Assembly (NCBI GenBank): GCA_964478335.1
Contig: CAYZIC010000005.1
Coordinates: 1 to 55,482 of the forward strand
DNA from: CAYZIC01 sp964478335
GTDB taxonomy: Bacteria; Verrucomicrobiota; Kiritimatiellia; RFP12; DVOR01
Length of the DNA: 55,482 bases
Reading direction: 5' to 3'
Shown here: positions 8,541-14,706 of the stretch, in pieces
How positions within the stretch are numbered: position 1 is the stretch's first letter
How the letters are laid out: every line of letters begins with the position of its first letter
Made by a program: the position numbers and the translations under genes
Notes under the pieces: model-generated
Database searches by the model: none
Told to the model about the DNA's origin: nothing
The model's input: the letters and a program-made list of their open reading frames with translations, nothing else

Positions 8541-10301
8541 TTAGTCTAAGATCGCTGCCAATTTGGTGTGCAAGTCCTGAATGGAGATGCGCTCTTGGCT
8601 CATGCTGTCACGATCACGCAGGGTGACGGTGTCATTCTCGAGGGTGTCAAAGTCGACCGTCACGCAGTAAGGCGTGCCGATTTCGTCTTGACGGCGATAA
8701 CGACGGCCGATGGCGCCGGATTCGTCCCAGAAGACATTCCAGTGGCGCTGGAGGCCCTTGAAGATTTCACGAGCCTTGGCGTAGAGCTCGGGCTTATTTT
8801 TCATCAAGGGGAATACTGCGACCTTGACCGGTGCAATGGCGGGTGCGAAGTGCATGACGGTGCGCACGTCGGTCTTGCCCTTGTCGTCGGTGAGGGTTTC
8901 TTCCTCGTAGGCGTTGCAGATCATGGCCAATGCCATGCGGTCAACACCGGCGGAGGGTTCGATCACGTGAGGAATATATTTGCCATCAAAGAGCTTGTCA
9001 ATAAAGGCATTGGCGGACTCTTCTGTCTTGCCACGGCTCACCCAGTCGGCAACAATTGCAGCGCGCTTGGTGGCTTTGTCATCGTCGCTCATGGCCTTGA
9101 TGGCGAGCTTGAGAGGCTCGTCAAAGATTTCCATGGACTTGCCTGAGTGGATGGCGTGTTGGGTCAAATCGTAGTCAGAGCGCGCCGCGATGCCTTCGAG
9201 CTCTTGCACGCCAAATGGGAATGAGTACTCGATATCGACGCAAGCACGTGCATAGTGAGCGAGCTCATCGGGCTTTTGCCAGTATTCGACGAAGCTATCC
9301 TTGGGCAAGCCATTGGCGACAAGCCACTGTTTGCGCTGCTCGACCCAGTACTTGTGCCAGCATTCCCAGCCCCAGTCGGCTTGAGGTTCGCTCAGGTCGG
9401 TGGTTTCGGTCAAGGGGCAGACGTGGCCATTGAGGATCTCGATGGCTTCGTCGGGCTTGATGAAAAATTCAAGCTCCATCTGTTCGAATTCACGCGAACG
9501 GAAAATGTAGTTGCGCGGGGTGACTTCGTTGCGGAAAGACTTACCAATTTGGGCGATGCCAAATGGTGCCGCCTGTCGGCTTGTGGTGATGACGTTGTTG
9601 AACTGCGCGAAGATCGCTTGAGCGGTCTCAGGGCGCAAATAGGCGACATTGCTCGGGTCGTCGATTGGGCCGACGATGGTCTTGAGCATGAGGTTAAAGG
9701 GGCGGGGCTCGGTCATTTGTCCACCGCAGTGAGGGCAGGGGAGGGCGCCTTCGACGACTTCAGCAGCTGGATCAGTTGCTAAGAGGAGGAAGAGCTCCTT
9801 GACGTCGGTGATGGTGCCGAGCTTCTCAAAGATAGCGGGGAGGTAGGCTTCTGCATTGACCACGGTGTAGAGGCTCGGAGCAATGGTTTTACCCTTGGTC
9901 TTGCACCAGGTTGCAATTTTGCCAGCGTCGCCAACGATTGCTTCGAGGGCAGTGCGCACAGCGCCATCGTCAAAGATATCCCAGATTTGGTCAGCGCGCA
10001 TGAGCTTTTTGCAGCACTTGCACATGGTCATGGGGTCAGAAAAGGTATCCAAGTGTCCGGAGGCTTTCCAGACGGCTGGGTGCATGATAATGGTGGCGTC
10101 GAGACCTTCGACATCTTCACGCATGCGCACGGTGTGCTTCCACCAGGAATCCTTGATGTTGCGCTTTAATTCGCATCCAATTGGGCCATAGTCCCAAAAG
10201 CCAGCAAAGCCGCCATAGATTTCGGAGCTTTGAAAGATAAAGCCGCGGCGCTTGCAGAGTGAAACGATTGAGTCGAGGGAACTTTTATTATCGGTATTCA
10301 T
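8541..10301 (-). CDS. glyS: glycyl-tRNA synthetase, single-chain type
   Basis: The 586-residue class II synthetase charges tRNA-Gly. It is the eukaryotic/archaeal-like single-chain form (often named GlyQS), not the two-subunit GlyQ/GlyS form. Motif 1 is near the N terminus (FAGFWDYGPIGCELKRNI), then HPAVWKASGHLDTFSDPM; motif 2 is IGKSFRNEVTPRNYIFRSREF, with EQMELEFF after it, and motif 3 is VIEPSAGVDRMALAM. Two Cys pairs (CKCC near residue 95 and CPHCGG near 190) look like a zinc ribbon. The Shine-Dalgarno is weak. It follows gyrA after 62 bp containing a strong hairpin. Confidence 0.95.
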   Translation of the reverse strand: MNTDNKSSLDSIVSLCKRRGFIFQSSEIYGGFAGFWDYGPIGCELKRNIKDSWWKHTVRMREDVEGLDATIIMHPAVWKASGHLDTFSDPMTMCKCCKKLMRADQIWDIFDDGAVRTALEAIVGDAGKIATWCKTKGKTIAPSLYTVVNAEAYLPAIFEKLGTITDVKELFLLLATDPAAEVVEGALPCPHCGGQMTEPRPFNLMLKTIVGPIDDPSNVAYLRPETAQAIFAQFNNVITTSRQAAPFGIAQIGKSFRNEVTPRNYIFRSREFEQMELEFFIKPDEAIEILNGHVCPLTETTDLSEPQADWGWECWHKYWVEQRKQWLVANGLPKDSFVEYWQKPDELAHYARACVDIEYSFPFGVQELEGIAARSDYDLTQHAIHSGKSMEIFDEPLKLAIKAMSDDDKATKRAAIVADWVSRGKTEESANAFIDKLFDGKYIPHVIEPSAGVDRMALAMICNAYEEETLTDDKGKTDVRTVMHFAPAIAPVKVAVFPLMKNKPELYAKAREIFKGLQRHWNVFWDESGAIGRRYRRQDEIGTPYCVTVDFDTLENDTVTLRDRDSMSQERISIQDLHTKLAAILD

Positions 10302-10321
10302 TATTGTAACTTTCTTTAATC

Positions 10322-10346
10322 GTGACCTAGCTGGATGCTAGGTCAC
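10322..10346. terminator. 10-bp perfect hairpin between gyrA and glyS
   Basis: GTGACCTAGC (10322-10331) pairs perfectly with GCTAGGTCAC (10337-10346) around a five-base loop. No U-run follows on the minus strand, so it may be a weak terminator, an mRNA stabiliser or a processing site at the end of gyrA. Confidence 0.5.
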
Positions 10347-10363
10347 TTTCAGTGAGTGTTGAC

Positions 10364-12967
10364 TTATTCATTATCTAGAGAATCGGTTACATCGGTTGCT
10401 TCGGGCGCGTTGGCCTCTGGAGCAGCGTCGGTGGTCGATTCTGAGAGGGGTTGGTCTTGAGCAATGGGGTTGCCATCGGCATCAAGGGTAGGGGGGGTAT
10501 CTTCATCATCGTCATCATCGTGTGGTGCGATCGAGAGGGAGACGAGCTTATTGCCCTCTGCCATCTTGATGAAGCAGACACCTTGGGTGCTGCGGCCAAT
10601 GATATTGACGCCATCGACGGGCGATCTCACGAGCATACCATTGGTGGTGAGCATGATCATGGTTTCGTCATCCTTGACGGGGTGAATGGACATCAGGTCG
10701 CCGTTGCGTTCGTTGACGACGATACCCTTGACGCCTTGGCAGCCGCGTGATGTCTTGCGGAAGTCATCAAAGTCAGTGCGCTTGCCGTAGCCATTTTCGC
10801 AGGCGAGCAAGAGAGTGGTGTCGGGCTGTCTAATGGCAGCACCGCAAACAGAGTCACCAGCCTCAGCGAGCTTAATGCCTCTGACGCCGACAGCGGTACG
10901 ACCGACACGGCGGATCTCAGAGGTGCTAAAGTGGGCGATTTTACCCTTGCGTGTGGCGATGAGGATTTCGTCCTCGGGCTTGCTTCTCAAGACTTGGAGA
11001 ATGCTGTTGCCTTCCTCCAAATTAACGGCGATGATACCGGTCTTACGAATGTTGCCATAGAGGTTGAGAGCTGTACGCTTGACCATACCATTGGCCATGA
11101 CAAAGATGATGTCCTCGTCGTCCTCAAAGTTGCGGATCGGCAAGATCTCAACGATCGACTCGTCCTTTTGGAGGCCTTCGAGTACGTTGATCACGGGTTT
11201 GCCAAAGCCGGTACGGGAGCCTTCTTCAATCGTGAAGGCACGTTCTGCATAGACGCGGCCTGTGTTGGTGAAGAAGAGGAGCGTGTCGTGCGCCATGGGT
11301 ACGAACATCTTTTCGATGAAGTCTTCCATCTTGATATTCAAGCCCTTGACACCCTTGCCGCCACGTTTTTGTTCCTTATACGTATTGAGGGGGACGCGCT
11401 TGACGTAGCCGCGGTGGCTCAAGGTCACGACGCAGGGTTCGTCCGCGATAAGGTCCTCGAGATTGACATCGCCGCGCATGGGGACGATTTCGCTGCGGCG
11501 GTCGCCGGGCTGAGTAAAGGTATCCTTAATCGTGGTTAAATCGTCCTTGAGCACGCCAAAGATTTTGGCTGGATCAGCCAAAAGGCCTTCGAGATACTCA
11601 ATCTTGAGCAAGAGCTCGGCCAATTCTGCCTCGAGACGGCCGCGTTCTAGGCCAGTCAATTGGTAGAGACGCATATTCAGAATGGCCTCGACTTGGGGTT
11701 CGGAGAAGCCAAATGCCGCAACCAAGCCCTTCTTGGCCTCTTCGCGGTTTGGCGAATCCTTGATGATCTTGACGATCTGGTCCATGTTGCTCTGAGCGAT
11801 GAGCAAGCCATCGAGGATGTGACGGCGGTCTTGGGCCTTTTTGAGCTCAAACTTCGAGCGGCGTGTGACGACCTCAAAGCGGTGATCGACGTAGCATTGG
11901 AAGAAATCCTTGAGCGTCATACGGCGCGGGCGACCATGGTCAAGTGCGAGCATATTCGCACCAAATGTCGTCTGTAAAGCCGTGTGCTTGTAAAGCTTAT
12001 TGAGGATGACTGGCGCGGGCTTGGCGTTGTTTTTTAGCTCGACCAAGACGCGAATGCCGTCCTTGTCAGACGATTCATCTCGGATGTCCGAGATGCCCTC
12101 AAGGACCTTGTCATTGACCAAGTGGGCCATGTTTTCGATCATGGCAGCCTTGTTGACACCGTAGGGGATCTCGGTGATCAAGATCGCGGTGCGGTTGTTG
12201 TTCTCAATGATGTCAGCCTTGCCGCGCATGACGATGCTACCACGGGTGCCCTTGTACATTGATTCAATGCCACCGAGACCGCAGATCGTCGCACCAGTCG
12301 GGAAGTCGGGCCCCTTGACGAATTGCATGAGGTCATCAATCGTACAGTTAGGCTCATCAATAAAGTGAATCAACCCATCACAAAGCTCACGCAAGTTGTG
12401 CGGCGGAATATTCGTCGCCATACCCACGGCAATACCCGATGAACCATTGAGCAAGAGGTTGGGCAACTTGGCCGGCAAAACGCGCGGTTCGCGTTCTTCG
12501 CCATTGTAGTTGGGGATAAAGTCGACGGTGTCCTTGTCCAAATCATCAAGCATCGTCGCGGCGATCTTTTGCATGCGGCATTCGGTATAACGCATTGCTG
12601 CTGGTGGGTCACCGTCGATCGAGCCAAAGTTACCGTGCCCATCGACCAAAGGGTAACGTAGCGAGAAGTCCTGCGCCAAACGCACCAGCGTATCATAGAT
12701 AGACGTGTCACCATGCGGGTGATACTTACCCATCACTTCACCGACGACGGTTGCGGATTTTTTGTAGGGGCGGTTAAAGACATTGTCCATGCGGTGCATC
12801 GCATAGAGCACACGACGATGCACAGGCTTAAAACCGTCACGGGCATCAGGCAAAGAACGCCCCACAATGACGCTCATCGAGTAGTCAATGTAGGAGTTTT
12901 TCATTTCCTCTTCGATGTTAATCGAGGCAAGACGCGAGTCGATCGTAGTCGAGTGATCTTCTTCCAT
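10364..12967 (-). CDS. gyrA: DNA gyrase subunit A
   Basis: The 867-residue subunit breaks and rejoins DNA in the A2B2 gyrase that introduces negative supercoils. The N-terminal part has SYIDYSMSVIVGRSLPDARDG and the catalytic tyrosine in AAMRYTECRMQKIA. The quinolone-resistance region GKYHPHGDTSIYDTLVRLAQDFSLR is sensitive-type (Ser and Asp-equivalent positions read HGDTSIYD). The C-terminal domain has the GyrA box as KRGGKG and beta-pinwheel blades (EILIATRKGKIAHF, IIGRSTQGVCF). The acidic tail from about residue 815 is Asp/Ala-rich. It is the first gene of the minus-strand run and has its own promoter at 13020-13048. Confidence 0.97.
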   Translation of the reverse strand: MEEDHSTTIDSRLASINIEEEMKNSYIDYSMSVIVGRSLPDARDGFKPVHRRVLYAMHRMDNVFNRPYKKSATVVGEVMGKYHPHGDTSIYDTLVRLAQDFSLRYPLVDGHGNFGSIDGDPPAAMRYTECRMQKIAATMLDDLDKDTVDFIPNYNGEEREPRVLPAKLPNLLLNGSSGIAVGMATNIPPHNLRELCDGLIHFIDEPNCTIDDLMQFVKGPDFPTGATICGLGGIESMYKGTRGSIVMRGKADIIENNNRTAILITEIPYGVNKAAMIENMAHLVNDKVLEGISDIRDESSDKDGIRVLVELKNNAKPAPVILNKLYKHTALQTTFGANMLALDHGRPRRMTLKDFFQCYVDHRFEVVTRRSKFELKKAQDRRHILDGLLIAQSNMDQIVKIIKDSPNREEAKKGLVAAFGFSEPQVEAILNMRLYQLTGLERGRLEAELAELLLKIEYLEGLLADPAKIFGVLKDDLTTIKDTFTQPGDRRSEIVPMRGDVNLEDLIADEPCVVTLSHRGYVKRVPLNTYKEQKRGGKGVKGLNIKMEDFIEKMFVPMAHDTLLFFTNTGRVYAERAFTIEEGSRTGFGKPVINVLEGLQKDESIVEILPIRNFEDDEDIIFVMANGMVKRTALNLYGNIRKTGIIAVNLEEGNSILQVLRSKPEDEILIATRKGKIAHFSTSEIRRVGRTAVGVRGIKLAEAGDSVCGAAIRQPDTTLLLACENGYGKRTDFDDFRKTSRGCQGVKGIVVNERNGDLMSIHPVKDDETMIMLTTNGMLVRSPVDGVNIIGRSTQGVCFIKMAEGNKLVSLSIAPHDDDDDEDTPPTLDADGNPIAQDQPLSESTTDAAPEANAPEATDVTDSLDNE

Positions 12968-13019
12968 AATTCAAGGTACCTTTCGTCAGTCAATTAAAGT
13001 GGATCAATAAAACGCCATC

Positions 13020-13048
13020 ATATTATCAAAATAATCACCCTTTTACAA
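13020..13048 (-). promoter_or_regulatory. sigma-70-type promoter for gyrA
   Basis: On the minus strand TTGTAA (13043-13048) and TAATAT (13020-13025) are separated by exactly 17 bases, 52 bp before the gyrA start. Confidence 0.65.
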
Positions 13049-13133
13049 GGCTAAAAGCCTCTAAGCTCCCTTAAATCGTCTTTAAGAGGCCATTGCTAGC
13101 ACGCTTGTCGCATAATTGACGGCATTGAGCAGG

Positions 13134-13235
13134 GCTCGCTGCGTTTGCGGAACTGCCAGAAGCACGTCGCAGGATTTTAACGCAGAGGGACGCAGGGCTC
13201 GCTGCGCTCGCAGGACTGCCAGAGCACGTCGCAGG
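13134..13235 (+). repeat. 57-bp dispersed repeat, one full and one partial copy in tandem
   Basis: Copy one is 13134-13190; copy two, 13197-13235, covers the first 40 bases. The first copy matches 14288-14344 at 54 of 57 positions by hand count. The unit begins GCTCGCTGCG and ends AACGCAGAGGGA, with CAGAAGCACGTCGCAGG in the middle. Confidence 0.85.
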
Positions 13236-13344
13236 GTAGGTATCACAGAGGCACAGAGCGCGACTGCGTCGCTACACAGAGAGGACACGGGCACCTGCGG
13301 CGAGGACAGCGTGGCGTCTCCCGCCTTGGGGGCTCGAGCTCGAG

Positions 13345-13386
13345 TATCTGATACTTGATGCTTAATGCTTGATGCGTGATGCGTGA
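13345..13386. repeat. heptamer array, six units
   Basis: Six successive 7-base units: TATCTGA, TACTTGA, TGCTTAA, TGCTTGA, TGCGTGA, TGCGTGA. A CTCGAGCTCGAG block lies directly before it, as it does before the array at 34811. Confidence 0.85.
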
Positions 13387-13465
13387 GCGGAGCGTTGGTG
13401 TCAGGCAAAATGGTGTTAGAGAGGTGGCCGCAGTGCTTTTTATGGGCGAAAGGGTGATTTTGTGG

Positions 13466-13496
13466 TTGCAATTTGCGAGGGCTTGTGGCATACTAT
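13466..13496 (+). promoter_or_regulatory. candidate promoter for tRNA-Arg(CCT)
   Basis: TTGCAA (13466-13471) and TACTAT (13491-13496) are 19 bases apart, longer than ideal. The tRNA starts 16 bases after the -10 box. Confidence 0.45.
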
Positions 13497-13512
13497 TGCC
13501 CATCTTTTTGAC

Positions 13513-13589
13513 CGGCCTGTAGCTCATCAGGACAGAGCGTTAGATTCCTAATCTGAAGGCAGTGGGTTCGAGTCCCGCCAGGCCGACCA
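13513..13589 (+). tRNA. tRNA-Arg(CCT)
   Basis: A complete cloverleaf with encoded CCA: acceptor CGGCCTG/CAGGCCG, D-stem GCTC/GAGC, anticodon stem TTAGA/TCTGA with loop TTCCTAA (anticodon CCT, reads AGG), T-arm GTGGG-TTCGAGT-CCCGC. 77 bases, followed by a terminator. Confidence 0.95.
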
Positions 13590-13597
13590 TTATTATT

Positions 13598-13634
13598 AGA
13601 CTCCCGTAGCATCGCGCTACTGGGGTCTTTTTTT
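13598..13634 (+). terminator. intrinsic terminator after tRNA-Arg(CCT)
   Basis: An imperfect stem of AGACTCCCGTAGC with GCTACTGGGGTCT around ATCGC is followed by a run of T from 13627. Confidence 0.8.
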
Positions 13635-13689
13635 GTAGACGGCGAGGTGATTTGGGTATAAAAAAAGAGTGCCTAAGCACTCGCAAAAA

Positions 13690-13866
13690 TGGCGCACCTC
13701 GCAGGATTTGANNNNNNNNNNNNNNNNNNNNNNNNNNNNNNNNNNNNNNNNNNNNNNNNNNNNNNNNNNNNNNNNNNNNNNNNNNNNNNNNNNNNNNNNN
13801 NNNNNNNNNNNACCTGCAACCTTCTGATCCGTAGTCAGATGCTCTATCCAATTGAGCTAGAGGTGC
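13690..13866 (-). tRNA. tRNA-Arg(ACG), interrupted by the assembly gap
   Basis: The 3' part (13690-13711, 22 bases with CCA) and 5' part (13812-13866, 55 bases with anticodon ACG) flank 100 N. Joined directly they give a 77-base tRNA-Arg(ACG) that matches the intact copy at 13955-14031 base for base. Either this is one intact gene broken by the assembler or the gap hides more repeat units. Confidence 0.75.
13712..13811. other. assembly gap of 100 N
   Basis: Exactly 100 undetermined bases, the conventional placeholder for a gap of unknown size. Confidence 0.99.
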
Positions 13867-13868
13867 AT

Positions 13869-13944
13869 TGGTAGCGGAGGTAGGATTCGAACCTACGACA
13901 CCCAGGTTATGAGCCTAGTGAGCTAACCACTGCTCTACCCCGCA
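13869..13944 (-). tRNA. initiator tRNA-fMet(CAT)
   Basis: A 76-base tRNA with encoded CCA and anticodon loop CTCATAA. It is assigned as initiator because position 1 does not pair with 72 (T against T) and the D-stem is GAGC/GCTC with the A11-T24 pair. The anticodon stem reads CTAGG/CCTGG, so of the usual three G-C pairs of initiators only 30-40 and 31-39 remain; 29-41 is A-T. It lies between two tRNA-Arg(ACG) copies, all on the minus strand. Confidence 0.88.
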
Positions 13945-13954
13945 TTCATATAAA

Positions 13955-14031
13955 TGGCGCACCTCGCAGGATTTGAACCTGCAACCTTCTGATCCGTAGT
14001 CAGATGCTCTATCCAATTGAGCTAGAGGTGC
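13955..14031 (-). tRNA. tRNA-Arg(ACG)
   Basis: A full cloverleaf: acceptor GCACCTC/GAGGTGC, anticodon stem TCTGA/TCAGA with loop CTACGGA (ACG, reads CGN after A34 deamination), T-arm GCAGG-TTCAAAT-CCTGC, encoded GCCA end. First gene of the Arg-fMet-Arg array. Confidence 0.96.
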
Positions 14032-14048
14032 CTCAAAAACAAGTACGT

Positions 14049-14077
14049 ATAATACGCTACTCGCCCTAAAAAAGCAA
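14049..14077 (-). promoter_or_regulatory. promoter of the Arg-fMet-Arg tRNA array
   Basis: On the minus strand TTGCTT (14072-14077) and TATTAT (14049-14054) are 17 bases apart; the -10 box ends 17 bases before the first tRNA. Confidence 0.75.
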
Positions 14078-14207
14078 GCGCTATTTTCGTTTTTTTGAGA
14101 TATTTCTCACCTCGCTATGCTTATTTTGAATGGCTTATCGCTTTTTGATGTTGTTGTGATGCTGTTTGCTGGCTCGAATGGGTGAAATAAAGGGTGAGTG
14201 TGAGACC

Positions 14208-14344
14208 TTAGGGGCTCGCTACGCTCGCCCGCAACAAGCATCAGGTATTAAGAGNNNNNNNNNNCCGCCTCTAGCACCAAGCATTGAGCTCGCTGCGCTT
14301 GCGGGACTGACAGAAGCACGTCGCAGGATTTTAACGCAGAGGGA
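14208..14344. repeat. composite dispersed repeat with heptamers, 10-N gap and 57-bp unit
   Basis: Read on the minus strand, 14310 down to 14208 corresponds to the plus strand at 54679-54757: shared blocks include GTGCTAGAGGC, CTCTTA, GATGCTTGTTGCGGGCGAGC. The segment 14288-14344 is the third copy of the 57-bp repeat. The ten N at 14255-14264 fall where the other copy has a perfect 9-bp hairpin. Confidence 0.75.
14255..14264. other. assembly gap of 10 N
   Basis: Ten undetermined bases inside a repeat. Confidence 0.99.
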
Positions 14345-14371
14345 TGTAGCGACCTATACTCGTCCCCGCCG

Positions 14372-14453
14372 TCTTAGTCTCGCACCCAGCGTCTCCGATA
14401 GGGACGCGAACAAACCTTGCCTGAGCCTCGATTTGGGAGTCGGCTAACCTTTG
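14372..14453 (+). repeat. 82-bp dispersed repeat, copy A
   Basis: Aligns without gaps to the reverse complement of about 54969-55050; 65 of 82 positions match by hand count. Confidence 0.75.
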
Positions 14454-14645
14454 CTCTGTCTATTACCCTCAATAATTGCACAAGAGCCTCTTTTCTGGGA
14501 ATGGAGGGCTGTGTCTACGTGTCTTATAAAATAGCACAGAGGCCTTAAAAGAGGGATGGAGGTGTAGATTCTTGGGGGTGGCATTTGTTTGGATGAAAAT
14601 GGCCGTTTTTAGGGCGTTTTAACGAGGTGAAAGGGTAGAAAATCC

Positions 14646-14674
14646 TTGCTTTTTTTTGTGGTCTGTGTTACTAT
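14646..14674 (+). promoter_or_regulatory. sigma-70-type promoter for gyrB
   Basis: TTGCTT (14646-14651) and TACTAT (14669-14674) with a 17-base spacer, 32 bp before the gyrB start. The same pair of boxes occurs in front of the yejB-type gene. Confidence 0.7.
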
Positions 14675-14706
14675 TATAGTATATAACTTTAACAGTGAGG
14701 AAGACT

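Larger units (their letters stand above)
13049..13465. other. repeat-rich intergenic DNA, no gene seen
   Basis: Open frames here have no protein-like composition. The stretch holds two copies of a 57-bp dispersed repeat (13134-13235), a run of CACAGAGG-like words near 13250-13290, a CTCGAG doublet near 13334-13344 and a heptamer array (13345-13386). Confidence 0.6.
14078..14645. other. intergenic DNA between divergent tRNA array and gyrB, no gene seen
   Basis: Holds a composite repeat (14208-14344) with a 10-N gap and an 82-bp repeat (14372-14453). I see nothing definable from 14460 to 14640. Confidence 0.55.

Noticed and set aside
13540..13874. Open frames running through the 100-N gap
   Set aside because: They cover tRNA genes and undetermined bases; translation across N is meaningless.
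13690..14031. Integration site (att) suggested by duplicated tRNA-Arg(ACG)
   Set aside because: Both copies are full-length tRNAs around a functional tRNA-fMet; no integrase or phage gene is present, so tandem tRNA duplication is the simpler explanation.
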